In this document: positions 1-7,818 of the stretch, one piece after another
Numbering within the stretch: the first letter of the stretch is position 1
How the letters are laid out: the number at the start of each line of letters is the position of its first letter
DNA from: Rhizorhabdus sp.
GTDB taxonomy: Bacteria > Pseudomonadota > Alphaproteobacteria > Sphingomonadales > Sphingomonadaceae
Direction of reading: 5' to 3'
DNA length: 13,524 nucleotides
Assembly: GCA_004297635.1 (NCBI GenBank)
Contig: SCUQ01000036.1
Span: 1-13,524, forward strand
Translations under genes and position numbers: made by a program
Notes under the pieces: model-generated
What the model was told of the DNA's origin: nothing
Seen by the model: the letters and a program-made list of their open reading frames with translations, nothing else
The model's database searches: none

Positions 1-215
1 CTCGCCTCGATCGTCACGTCCAGCGTCGCATCGCCCGCATCGAAGCTGACGACGGCATCGGCGGGATGATCAGCGCCGCGCGCATCACGGGGGAAGATGA
101 CGGTGCCATGCGCCGGGGTGAACTCGACCGCGAGATCATGTTGCCAATGTTTGCACAGTTGCTGGAGATAGCGGCTCGCCGACCGGGTCGGCACCGAAGA
201 GACGGCCGCCGCCAT
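1..215 (-). CDS. DUF2218 domain protein (partial, C-terminus beyond left edge)
   Basis: The first 71 residues of a minus-strand protein are visible and the gene runs off the left edge. The translation has an SRYLQQLCKHW segment near residues 13-23, then an acidic/aromatic stretch (EFTPAHGTVIFP). Both are typical of the small DUF2218 proteins of about 95-100 residues. Their biochemical function is unknown. In proteobacteria they often sit beside siderophore-interacting ferric reductases, so iron metabolism is a context inference only. The ATG shares a base with the stop codon of the upstream PadR gene (TGATG at 213-217), so the two are almost certainly co-transcribed and translationally coupled. 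No terminal domain is missing apart from the part cut off by the window. Confidence 0.75.
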   Translation of the reverse strand, partial: MAAAVSSVPTRSASRYLQQLCKHWQHDLAVEFTPAHGTVIFPRDARGADHPADAVVSFDAGDATLDVTIEA

Positions 216-838
216 CACAGCCGCTCGATCTTGCGCGCGGTCTCGTCGAGCAGGGCGGCAATGTCGTGCGCGATGTCCGGATTGCGATCCGCGCGGGACA
301 TGCGCTCGCGCAGTGCCATGGCCAAGTTGATCATAGCGCGCTTCACCGGCGACCGATCATTGCCGCTGCTTTCCTGGCCGAGGGTGTCGAGCCGCGCGAA
401 CAGCGCTTCGATCCGGTCGGCCTGCTCTCCGATCTCGAGCTTGCCGGCCTCGGTGATCGCGAACAGCCGCTTCGATCCTTCGGCCGCCTGCTCGGCGATC
501 TGCCCCATATCCTCCAGCATCGTGATCGTCGGATAGACGACGCCGGGGCTCGGTGCATAGGCACCGCCCGACCGTTCCTCGACCGCCTTGATCAGGTCAT
601 AGCCGTGGCGCGGCTGCTCGCCGATCAGCGCCAGCAGGACGAGGCGCAACTCCGCACCGTCGAATATCCGGCGCCGCCCGCGACCACCGCCGCGACCACC
701 GCCGAAACCGCCAAAGCCCTCTTCGAAGACATCGCCGAAGCTGCCGCCGAAACCGCCGCCGAAGCGACCATGGCGACCGCGCATCGCATGCCAGTCATGA
801 TGGCCCTCGCCATGATGACGTTTGTGAAAACCGAACAT
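215..838 (-). CDS. PadR-family transcriptional regulator, YqjI-like
   Basis: This is a 207-residue DNA-binding repressor. Residues 1-57 are a low-complexity His/Gly/Arg-rich extension (HKRHHGEGHHDWH, then repeated FGG/GRG). From about residue 59 comes the PadR winged helix: ELRLVLLALI, QPRHGYDLIKAVEE, then the hallmark YAPSPGVVYPTITMLEDMG, followed by an acidic helical C-terminal region for dimerisation. E. coli YqjI has the same architecture: a His/Cys-rich N-terminus that responds to nickel, and repression of itself and a ferric-reductase gene. Here the extension has His but no Cys, so metal sensing is an inference. The ATG at 838 is preceded by a TAGGTAGGA ribosome-binding site. The upstream palindromes at 860-882 and 884-899 suggest autoregulation. 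The downstream DUF2218 gene overlaps the stop codon. Confidence 0.9.
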   Translation of the reverse strand: MFGFHKRHHGEGHHDWHAMRGRHGRFGGGFGGSFGDVFEEGFGGFGGGRGGGRGRRRIFDGAELRLVLLALIGEQPRHGYDLIKAVEERSGGAYAPSPGVVYPTITMLEDMGQIAEQAAEGSKRLFAITEAGKLEIGEQADRIEALFARLDTLGQESSGNDRSPVKRAMINLAMALRERMSRADRNPDIAHDIAALLDETARKIERL

Positions 839-859
839 GAAATCCTACCTATCCTTGGG

Positions 860-882
860 TGTATCGAATCAATCTCGATACA
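860..882. promoter_or_regulatory. Perfect 8-base inverted repeat, likely operator
   Basis: TGTATCGA (860-867) and TCGATACA (875-882) form a perfect inverted repeat with a 7-base spacer. It lies 22 bases upstream of the padR start, between padR and rarA. It is a good candidate binding site for a dimeric repressor, most simply the adjacent PadR protein. No binding data can be inferred beyond symmetry and position. Confidence 0.55.
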
Positions 883-883
883 A

Positions 884-899
884 CTAAGATATATCTTAG
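884..899. promoter_or_regulatory. Perfect 16-base palindrome CTAAGATATATCTTAG, likely PadR operator
   Basis: The sequence CTAAGATATATCTTAG equals its own reverse complement over all 16 bases. It starts two bases after the 860-882 repeat, and the two centres are about 20 bases apart, roughly two DNA turns. AT-rich AGATATATCT-like palindromes are plausible targets for YqjI-like PadR repressors. The site also offers -10-like hexamers for both directions, so binding could block divergent padR and rarA promoters. Confidence 0.6.
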
Positions 900-968
900 A
901 ATGATTTCGGCAAGGGAAAATCGCACGCCCCCTGTGCGCCCCGGCTATCGTTGTTTATATCGGGCGGG

Positions 969-2282
969 ATGGCCGACCTTTTTGCGCCCGAACCCTCCGC
1001 TGCGGTGCCCGCCGAAGCCGCGCCGCTCGCCGAACGGCTGCGGCCGCAGACTCTGGACGAGGTGATCGGGCAGGAACATCTGACCGGCGCGGAGGGCGCG
1101 ATCGGCCGGATGGTCGCGGCGGGACGCCTGTCCTCGCTCATTCTCTGGGGCCCGCCGGGCACCGGCAAGACGACGATCGCCCGGCTGCTCGCCGATGCGG
1201 TGGGCCTGCGCTTCGCGCCCGTCTCCGCCGTGTTTTCGGGGGTCGCCGATCTCAAGAAAATCTTCGCCGAGGCGCGCGAGCATGCCCGGCTGGGAACCCG
1301 TACGCTGCTGTTCGTGGACGAGATCCACCGCTTCAACCGCGCCCAGCAGGACAGCTTCCTGCCCTATGTCGAGGACGGGACCGTCGTGCTGGTCGGTGCG
1401 ACCACGGAAAACCCGTCCTTCGAGCTGAACGCCGCACTGCTCAGCCGTGCCCAGGTGCTGATCCTCAACCGGCTCGATTCGGCGGCGCTCGGCAGGCTGA
1501 TCGAGCGCGCCGAGACGGTGATGGACCGCGCGATCCCGCTGACCGAGATGGCGCGCGACGCGCTGGTCGCCTCGGCCGACGGCGACGGGCGCTTCCTGCT
1601 CAACCAGGTCGAGACCCTTTTCTCGATCGCGATCGACCATCCGCTGGAGCCTGGCGAGCTGGCCGCGCTGCTCCATCGCCGCATGGCGGTCTACGACAAG
1701 GACCGCGAAGGCCATTACAACCTGATCTCCGCCCTGCACAAATCGCTGCGGGGATCGGACCCGCAGGCGGCGCTCTACTATCTCGCGCGGATGCTGACGG
1801 CGGGCGAGGAGCCGCTTTATGTGCTGCGCCGGATGGTGCGCTTCGCCAGCGAGGATATCGGCCTGGCCGATCCGCAGGCGCTGGTCCAGTGCCTCGCCGC
1901 CAAGGACGCCTATGATTTCCTGGGATCGCCCGATGGCGAGCTGGCGATCGTCCAGGCCTGCCTCTATCTGGCGACCGCGCCCAAATCGAACGCGGCCTAT
2001 GCCGCGCAGAAGGCGGCCTTCCGAACCGCGAAGGAGACCGGATCGCTGATGCCGCCCAAGAATATCCTGAATGCGCCGACGCGGCTGATGAAGGATATCG
2101 GCTATGGCAAGGGCTACGCCTATGACCCTGACGCCGAGGATGGATTTTCGGGCGACAATTACTGGCCCGAAGAGATGAGCCCGCAGGATTTCTACACGCC
2201 GACGCCGCGCGGCTTCGAGGTGAAGATCGCCGAACGGATCGCCTGGTGGAACAAGCTGCGCGCCGAACGGCAGGGCGGATGA
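969..2282 (+). CDS. rarA: Replication-associated recombination protein A (RarA/MgsA AAA+ ATPase)
   Basis: This 437-residue protein is close to the family norm of about 440. RarA is a cytoplasmic tetrameric AAA+ ATPase related to clamp loaders that acts at stalled replication forks. Visible in order are RLRPQTLDEVIGQEHL (residues 24-39), Walker A GPPGTGKTT (61-69), Walker B LLFVDEIH (113-120), sensor-1 GATTENPS (143-150) and the arginine-finger segment LLSR (157-160). The C-terminal MgsA region carries SALHKSLRGSDPQAALYYLA and RRMVRFASEDIGLADP, which separates it from RuvB and DnaX. The start is the ATG giving MADLF; an in-frame TTG at 951 would add six residues. No good ribosome-binding site precedes either. 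The gene is divergent from padR and followed closely by the YjbR-like gene. A core gene with no sign of damage. Confidence 0.96.
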   Translation: MADLFAPEPSAAVPAEAAPLAERLRPQTLDEVIGQEHLTGAEGAIGRMVAAGRLSSLILWGPPGTGKTTIARLLADAVGLRFAPVSAVFSGVADLKKIFAEAREHARLGTRTLLFVDEIHRFNRAQQDSFLPYVEDGTVVLVGATTENPSFELNAALLSRAQVLILNRLDSAALGRLIERAETVMDRAIPLTEMARDALVASADGDGRFLLNQVETLFSIAIDHPLEPGELAALLHRRMAVYDKDREGHYNLISALHKSLRGSDPQAALYYLARMLTAGEEPLYVLRRMVRFASEDIGLADPQALVQCLAAKDAYDFLGSPDGELAIVQACLYLATAPKSNAAYAAQKAAFRTAKETGSLMPPKNILNAPTRLMKDIGYGKGYAYDPDAEDGFSGDNYWPEEMSPQDFYTPTPRGFEVKIAERIAWWNKLRAERQGG

Positions 2283-2316
2283 ACCGGTGCGGATGACAGC
2301 GGGTGACAAGGGCGCG

Positions 2317-2664
2317 ATGAGGTTGGACTGGGACAAGGTGACCGCCTTCGCCGCCGCCCTGCCCGGCGCCGAACGCGCGACCCATTATGGCGGCCCCGCC
2401 GTCAAGGCGAACGGCAACGCCTTTGTCGCCCCAGGACGCGAACAGGGCAGCTTCTGCCTGATGATCGATCGCGACACCGTCGACATGCTCCGGGAGACCG
2501 ATCCCGGCACCTATTGGCAGACCCCGCATTATGAGGGCTGGCCCGCGGTGCTGGTGCGCTATGACAGCACCGATCCCGAGCGCGTGCTGGCGATGATCGC
2601 GCGGGCGCATGAGCAGGCGCTCGCCAGGAAGCGGCCCAGGCCCCGCCCCAAGAAGACGGCATGA
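2317..2664 (+). CDS. MmcQ/YjbR family protein
   Basis: This small cytoplasmic protein of 115 residues belongs to the YjbR/MmcQ (old DUF419) family, whose fold resembles a double-winged DNA-binding domain but whose role is not settled. Family features seen are WDKVTAFAAALPGAE at the N-terminus, the HYGGPAVKANGNAFV core, and HYEGWPAVLVRYD near the C-terminal half. It ends in a strongly basic tail (ARKRPRPRPKKTA). I chose the ATG at 2317 because the family normally starts just before the W-x-x-V helix and AAGGG lies four bases upstream. In-frame GTG 2287 and ATG 2293 would give slightly longer forms. It lies 34 bases after rarA (4 bases if GTG 2287 is used) and overlaps the next gene by ATGA, so it is probably co-transcribed with both. 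Confidence 0.88.
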   Translation: MRLDWDKVTAFAAALPGAERATHYGGPAVKANGNAFVAPGREQGSFCLMIDRDTVDMLRETDPGTYWQTPHYEGWPAVLVRYDSTDPERVLAMIARAHEQALARKRPRPRPKKTA

Positions 2665-3530
2665 CCCGGCGATTCCGGTGGTTTGCCTGCATCGACTGGT
2701 CGGGCGCGAAGGGCGAGCGGCAAAAGGGAATCGCCATCGCGATGAGCGAAGGCCCCGGCACGACGCCGCGGCTGATCGTCCGCCGCTGGTCACGGCAGGC
2801 CGTGCTCGACTGGCTGCTCGATCATGCCCGGCGGGAGAGCGACCTGCTGGTCGGCATCGACTTTTCGACCGCCCTGCCCTTCCTGGATGCCGGCGCCTAT
2901 TTTCCGCGCTGGGCCGACAGCCCCGCCGATGCGCGCGCGCTGTGGCGGCAGGTCGACCGGCTCTGCGCCGGCGATCCGCACCTGCAGGCGGGCGCGTTCA
3001 TCGACCATCCCGAGATCAGCCGCCATTTCCGCCGCCATGGCGGGCGGCAGGGCGACCTGTTCGGCGCGGGCAATGGCCGCTACCGGCTGGTCGAGCGCAT
3101 CTGCCGCGACGATCGCCACGGCCCGGCGACAAGCTGCTTCAACCTGGTCGGCGCGGCCCAGGTCGGCAAGTCGAGCCTGACCGGCATGCGGCTGCTCCAC
3201 CGGCTGGACGGCACCGTTCCGATCTGGCCGTTCGATCCGTTGCCCGAACGCGGCCCCGCGATCGTCGAGATCTATACCACGATCGCGGCGCGCGCGGCGG
3301 GCCTGGGCGGGGGCAGCAAGATGCGCGATGCCGATCGCCTGCGGGCGGGGCTGGCCGGCTACGGCATCCGCCGCGCGCCGCGCCTCGCCCAGTATGACGA
3401 TCACAGCACCGACGCGATCCTGACCGCCGCCTGGCTGGCCGAAGCCGCCGCCCGCACGGATTTGTGGGCGCCGGCTGCACTTTCCGACGATATCGCCGCA
3501 ATCGAGGGCTGGACCTTCGGCATTCCCTGA
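2661..3530 (+). CDS. DUF429-like protein with probable RNase H-like fold
   Basis: This is a 289-residue protein with no firm function. Residues 7-16 (WFACIDWSGA) and 63-69 (LVGIDFS) look like the first strands of an RNase H/RuvC-type fold, each bearing an Asp (D12, D67). VEIYTT (202-207) supplies a conserved-type Glu (E203), and DDHSTDAILTAAWLAE (246-261) a C-terminal Asp-containing helix. It ends with EGWTFGIP. This spacing of acidic residues, and the ending, recall DUF429 predicted nucleases, so a nucleic-acid-processing role is possible but inferred. The ATG overlaps the stop of the YjbR-like gene (ATGA, 2661-2664). A P-loop-like match, GAAQVGKS (164-171), is present but the context does not look like an NTPase. 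Confidence 0.7.
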   Translation: MTRRFRWFACIDWSGAKGERQKGIAIAMSEGPGTTPRLIVRRWSRQAVLDWLLDHARRESDLLVGIDFSTALPFLDAGAYFPRWADSPADARALWRQVDRLCAGDPHLQAGAFIDHPEISRHFRRHGGRQGDLFGAGNGRYRLVERICRDDRHGPATSCFNLVGAAQVGKSSLTGMRLLHRLDGTVPIWPFDPLPERGPAIVEIYTTIAARAAGLGGGSKMRDADRLRAGLAGYGIRRAPRLAQYDDHSTDAILTAAWLAEAAARTDLWAPAALSDDIAAIEGWTFGIP

Positions 3531-3549
3531 CGCATGAGGGCACCGCCGT

Positions 3550-3625
<76 letters not shown>

Positions 3626-3850
3626 TAGATTCCTGATGATCGCGATTTGAAATCCGTCTGCTGTGCGCAAAGCCGGAAAATGGCCCGGTTCTGCGTGTTT
3701 TTCTGAGCGCTGGATCGTCGTCAGTATGCCAAGCAGACGGCGATGTGAGTTCAACAGGTGGCCGAATCCATGCCCCGTCTGCTTGAGCGAATTTTCGGAA
3801 TACGCGAGGGGTGTCAGGCGCCGATCCGGATGGCGCCGCCTGATGGACAA
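3626..3850. other. Convergent intergenic region with inverted repeats, no gene
   Basis: These 225 bases separate the tRNA from the end of the catabolic operon and look less GC-rich than the flanks. I see no credible coding sequence. CAAGCAGACGG (3730-3740) and CCGTCTGCTTG (3775-3785) form an 11-base perfect inverted repeat with a 34-base spacer, and a related CCGTCTGCT occurs at 3654-3662. A T-rich run (GTGTTTTTCTG, near 3695) after a weak GC hairpin could end tRNA transcription. None of this is a clear canonical terminator. Confidence 0.5.
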
Positions 3851-3857
3851 TCAGGCG
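3814..3857 (-). terminator. Overlapping hairpins at the operon end (possible terminator)
   Basis: Three copies of one 7-base word alternate in orientation: TCAGGCG (3814-3820), CGCCTGA (3837-3843) and TCAGGCG (3851-3857). The middle copy can pair with either neighbour. Pairing with the right one gives an 8-base stem with a 5-base loop that includes the stop codon of the FAD oxidoreductase gene. Pairing with the left one gives a GC-rich stem around GATCCGGAT. There is no following T-run on the minus strand, so a classical intrinsic terminator is not shown. Confidence 0.35.
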
Positions 3858-5875
3858 ACGCCGAGCAGCTCGCCCAACAGCGAACACGCACGACCGCGGG
3901 TGAGCAGTCTTTGGTTCGATACACTGTCGATGAGTTCGCCCTGCGGCCGCTTGCCCACGGCGCCCGCGACTTTGACGAGAAAGCGAAACGCTTCGCTTTC
4001 TTTGAGAGAGGCATTTGGGGAGAAGGGGATCAGGCGGGGGAGTGGCGTGTATCGGAGCACTGCACGCATCGGATCCTCGTCCGCGAGCTCCTTTGATGCG
4101 AACAGGTCAACATTCGCCAGACAGCCGAAATCGTACAGCGACTCAACATAACGGAAGAGTTCATCACGCGCGTCAATCCCTTCGAAATGGGCGCCGCTGA
4201 CGCTAATCGGCAGTTCAAGGCACAGTACGATGGCCTTAACGAAGTCGCCCCAGCTGATCGGGTGGTCCGGGAAGAAGCGCCACTCCTGATCGAGAGGCAG
4301 AAAGCCCCGCAGCGCGGCCCATTGGATGCCCTCGAAATCGGCATGGTCGCCGTCCACATCGGCGAACCAGGTCAGCTTGACGTTGCGACGAATTAGTTCC
4401 GACTGGATGGTAGCAACTGGCACCTCGATCGGCGTCACGCCCTGTTCGAAGGCTATGGCGCCGGCCACGCCCGCCGCGATTCCCATATGGATGCGCGCGG
4501 CTTCGCAGCGGGTAGCGCTGAAGGCGACGTGGGTCGCACTGATCCCGCCCGGGACGATCAGGTTGTCGATCCCTTTCGGGATGATGGCCCCATAGGGGAT
4601 CTGGTAGGGCGAGCGCCCGACCCGGTTGAGGAACCATCCCTCGGGATAGCGGTGGCCGGGCAGGATCACATCGGTGCAGCCGTGCGATTCCGGCATCCAG
4701 TCGCCAATCGCGATCGCGTCCCGCTTGAGCGGCGGACGGAAATTGTCGCCGGTGATGAACGGGCTGATGTCGGCCTCGGTGATGCGGACATGGCCTTCGA
4801 TCCGCCGGCCCTCGCGGATGTAGAGCTGATAGGGGATATGGCCGTGATCGGTAAATTCGTCATCGGCGAGGCCGAGCTGTGGGGTGCCGCCCTCCGTCTG
4901 GATGAAATAGAGATAGCCGAGCGCATGATCGTAGAAGCGCTGGCGCAACGGCGCCCGGTCTTTGGGATGCGCCAGGATATAGTCGCGGTTCGGACCGACC
5001 AGATTGTTGCCCCGGACCATGCGGTTCACCAGGAATTTGTGGTTCACCAGCACATAGAGCGAGTTGAAATAGACCGGGCCGCCATCCGGATCGGTCGCTA
5101 CCGGCGTCCAGCTGTAATGCGACGGATCATAGCCGGGCGGCGGCGATGCCAACCTATGGGGGGCAGTATCGGAGCGATCCTCGTAAAAGCGGCAATGAAG
5201 GCGGCAGGCGAAAGCCATGATGCCGTCGTCGGCCGCGCCGTCGCCATCGGGCAGGATGGAATGCGGCATCCAGCCCTCGGGAGAGGTCTCGGTGTTGCTG
5301 GAAAAGATGCGTCCGGCATGCGGTTCGAGGGCGGATCGCGCTTCGCGCCCGATGCTGAACGGCGCGCCGGCCCAGGCGAATACATCGCCTTCATAGCTGG
5401 CGTCCACGAACATGCCGCCGCGGACGATCCGTCGTTCGGTCGAAGCCGGATCGATATTCCCCTTGAGGTCGATCGCCGGCTGCCAGTGAACTTCGGTTAT
5501 GCGGCCGTCGTCGACGACGACATCCACCGGAACCGCGCCGAGCAGAACCTCGAGCCCTTCGGTTTCGGCGACGAGTTCGTGCCAGATCTTCGCCACCACA
5601 TGGCTTTCCCAGACCTGATCGGCTCGACGATCGAACAGCGGATCGTGCAAGCCGATCGCCGCATAATGGGCTTTGACGCGCGCTTCGACCTCCTGTGCGA
5701 TACCGCTGAGTGCCTGCGGAGTGGCCGAATCGAAGCCGAAGACGCCATTGGCGTTGATGCCGCCGAGCACCCTGGTGGGCTCGAGGAGAAGCACCGTCCG
5801 GCCGGAGCGCGCCGCAGCGATCGCTGCTGAGCATCCGCCCGGATTTCCCCCAATGATGACGATCTCAGTCTGCAT
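3851..5875 (-). CDS. FAD-dependent oxidoreductase (PF12831-type)
   Basis: This 674-residue flavoprotein is the last gene of the operon. The N-terminus is a Rossmann FAD site: IVIIGGNPGGCSAAIAAARSG (residues 5-25, a GxxPGG variant of GxGxxG), with E32 placed to bind the ribose and GGINANG (38-44) near the flavin. The C-terminal half has IDNLIVPGGISATHVAFSATR and GIAAGVAGAIA, the second FAD-contact block of the FAD_oxidored family, which includes proteins named xanthan lyase-like. Enzymes of this family oxidise or reduce varied small substrates and the substrate here cannot be read from sequence. There is no signal peptide or membrane segment, so it is cytoplasmic. It starts 41 bases after the permease gene with a weak ribosome-binding site. 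Codon use seems slightly less GC-rich than rarA. Confidence 0.88.
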   Translation of the reverse strand: MQTEIVIIGGNPGGCSAAIAAARSGRTVLLLEPTRVLGGINANGVFGFDSATPQALSGIAQEVEARVKAHYAAIGLHDPLFDRRADQVWESHVVAKIWHELVAETEGLEVLLGAVPVDVVVDDGRITEVHWQPAIDLKGNIDPASTERRIVRGGMFVDASYEGDVFAWAGAPFSIGREARSALEPHAGRIFSSNTETSPEGWMPHSILPDGDGAADDGIMAFACRLHCRFYEDRSDTAPHRLASPPPGYDPSHYSWTPVATDPDGGPVYFNSLYVLVNHKFLVNRMVRGNNLVGPNRDYILAHPKDRAPLRQRFYDHALGYLYFIQTEGGTPQLGLADDEFTDHGHIPYQLYIREGRRIEGHVRITEADISPFITGDNFRPPLKRDAIAIGDWMPESHGCTDVILPGHRYPEGWFLNRVGRSPYQIPYGAIIPKGIDNLIVPGGISATHVAFSATRCEAARIHMGIAAGVAGAIAFEQGVTPIEVPVATIQSELIRRNVKLTWFADVDGDHADFEGIQWAALRGFLPLDQEWRFFPDHPISWGDFVKAIVLCLELPISVSGAHFEGIDARDELFRYVESLYDFGCLANVDLFASKELADEDPMRAVLRYTPLPRLIPFSPNASLKESEAFRFLVKVAGAVGKRPQGELIDSVSNQRLLTRGRACSLLGELLGVA

Positions 5876-5916
5876 GATTCAAACTCTGCTGTTGAAGGAG
5901 AAGCGCTGCGGGTGAT

Positions 5917-7818
5917 TCAGTGCTCTTTCAGGAAGCCCGTGGATATCCACGGTATCAGGGTGACTGCGACGAGGCCGATGAACACGGCGAACATATAGGG
6001 CCATATCCGGCGCATGGCCTGGGCCGGCGGTACGCGGGCAACGGCACAGGCGGTGTAATAGCCCACGCCGAACGGCGGCGTGAACAGGCCGACACCCATC
6101 GAAAGCACCACGACCATCGCATAGTGGACCTCGTGGATGCCGAGCTTCTCCGCCACCGGGAACAGCAGCGGTGCGAACAGGATGACCACCGGAATGCCTT
6201 CGAGCACGCTGCCGAGCACGATGAACAGCAGCACCGATGCGGCGAGGAAGGTGGGCGCCCCGCCCGGGAGCGCCGACATGGTGGAGAGCACGTCCATCGA
6301 GAAGCCGGACTGGGTCAGGCCCCATCCCACGGCGGTCGCGAAACCGATGATCAGCAGGATGGCGCCCGACAGGGCTGCCGCATCCACCATCATCGGGATC
6401 ACGCGACGCCAGACGAACTCGCGCTGCACGAGCAGCCCGACGAGCGCGGCATAGACGATCGCGATCGTCGAAACCTCGGTCGCGGTGGCGACGCCTTCCA
6501 CCACCGCGGCCCGCACGACGAAGGGGAGGGCCAGTGCCGGCACGGCGATGACGAACGTCCGCAGGATGGTCTTCGCGCTGGCGCGCTCAACCTTCGGAAA
6601 ATCGGCGCGCCGAAAGCGATAGCCAACCGAGGCGCAGAGCCCCATGCCGCAGATCAGCGCCGGCAGCATCCCGCCGGTGAAGAGGGCGGCGATCGAGACG
6701 CTGGTGACCGAGCCGATCGTTATCAGCACCAGACTGGGCGGGATCGTTTCAGTCTGTGCGCCTGTCGCGGACAAGAGCGCCGCCATGTCGCCCGGCTGAT
6801 AGCCGCGCGCCTTGAGCTCCGGAAACAACACGGGCGCGACGGCTGCCATGTCGGCGACCTTCGATCCCGAAATGCCCGAAACCAGATACATCGCACCGAT
6901 CAGGACATAGGCCAGGCCGCCGCGTACATGGCCGAGCAGGGCGGCCAGGAAACGGACCATCACCCGGCCCATGCCGGTCATCTCGATCAGCAGGCCCAGG
7001 AACACGAACAGCGGCACCGACAAGAGGATGATGTGCGACATGCCCTCGCTCATCCGCGAGGCGACCACGATCATCGGCGCCGATGTCGCGAAGGCGACAT
7101 AGCCGCAGGCGGCGAGCCCGAAGGCGAAGGCGATCGGCGCCCCCGCCAGGATCGTGAGGAACAATATGCTGCCGAAAAAGAGAAAGATGTTGTTCTTGCC
7201 CAAGGAAAGTAGCGACTGATCGAACAGCGTGGCCGCCGTTGCCACGACGATCGCGATCATCACCGCGATCAGAGCCAGCCTCGTCCCGTCGCGTCGAAAA
7301 GCCTGAAACAGGCTAATAGCAAGCATCAGCACCAATGAGAGCGGCAGCGCTGCAGCCTTCCACGATGCCGAAATCTCGAGCGCCGGCGAGAAGATCGGAG
7401 CTTCTTCGGCCATATAGTGAATGCCGGGGGGGATCATCAGCAGCAGAACCGAAAGCGCGACCGCCGTGCCGAAGGTCGAAAAGGCGGCGCGCGACGATGC
7501 GGGCAGCGGATCGATCAGCACGGTCATTCTGAGATGCTGCACGCGCGCGGTGGCAACAACAGCACCCAACATGACCAGCCAGATGAACAGCGTCGATCCG
7601 AGTTCGTCCAGCCAGATCAACGGCGCATGAAAGAGATACCGCAGCATCACCCCAACGAAGAGGATGACGATCTCTGCTGTCATTAGCGCGGCAACCGCCA
7701 GCTCGACAGCGCGGGTCAGGCCCTTTTCCACGAGGCCGGTGCCCGGTTTGAAGCCCGGCGGCGGACCATGGTCGGAGGCGGACGTCGGATCGGCGTGTTC
7801 GAGGTTCATGTCCGTCAT
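5917..7818 (-). CDS. TRAP transporter fused permease (DctQM)
   Basis: This 633-residue inner-membrane protein joins the small and large permease subunits of a tripartite ATP-independent periplasmic (TRAP) transporter, which uses an ion gradient to import organic acids. Residues 1-32 are cytoplasmic and polar. The DctQ part spans roughly 35-175 with four hydrophobic helices and the signature FVGVMLRYLFHAPLIWLDELG (55-74). An extra helix (about 182-197) links to the DctM part (about 210-630), a series of hydrophobic helices. GDMAALLSATGAQTETIPPS corresponds to a conserved DctM motif, and GLFTPPFGVGYYTACAVA is a typical late DctM segment. The start overlaps the DctP stop by ATGA (7815-7818), so the subunits are translationally coupled. 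A natural fusion, not a frameshift product. Confidence 0.95.
   Translation of the reverse strand: MTDMNLEHADPTSASDHGPPPGFKPGTGLVEKGLTRAVELAVAALMTAEIVILFVGVMLRYLFHAPLIWLDELGSTLFIWLVMLGAVVATARVQHLRMTVLIDPLPASSRAAFSTFGTAVALSVLLLMIPPGIHYMAEEAPIFSPALEISASWKAAALPLSLVLMLAISLFQAFRRDGTRLALIAVMIAIVVATAATLFDQSLLSLGKNNIFLFFGSILFLTILAGAPIAFAFGLAACGYVAFATSAPMIVVASRMSEGMSHIILLSVPLFVFLGLLIEMTGMGRVMVRFLAALLGHVRGGLAYVLIGAMYLVSGISGSKVADMAAVAPVLFPELKARGYQPGDMAALLSATGAQTETIPPSLVLITIGSVTSVSIAALFTGGMLPALICGMGLCASVGYRFRRADFPKVERASAKTILRTFVIAVPALALPFVVRAAVVEGVATATEVSTIAIVYAALVGLLVQREFVWRRVIPMMVDAAALSGAILLIIGFATAVGWGLTQSGFSMDVLSTMSALPGGAPTFLAASVLLFIVLGSVLEGIPVVILFAPLLFPVAEKLGIHEVHYAMVVVLSMGVGLFTPPFGVGYYTACAVARVPPAQAMRRIWPYMFAVFIGLVAVTLIPWISTGFLKEH

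Noticed and set aside
945-2336. Long minus-strand open frame opposite rarA
   Set aside because: It is the antisense shadow of a strongly conserved gene in GC-rich DNA; its translation is rich in Arg/Gln/Gly and shows no domain.
3150-3173. Walker A-like match GAAQVGKS in the DUF429-like protein
   Set aside because: No Walker B or other NTPase motif follows at a suitable distance, and the surrounding fold signals point to an RNase H-like domain; probably chance.
4487-5830. Long plus-strand frame opposite the FAD oxidoreductase
   Set aside because: Antisense shadow: the minus-strand protein has two complete FAD-binding blocks, the plus-strand translation has none.
5920-7212. Long plus-strand frame opposite the TRAP permease
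   Set aside because: His/Gln/Arg-rich translation typical of the reverse of hydrophobic codons; no domain or ribosome-binding site.
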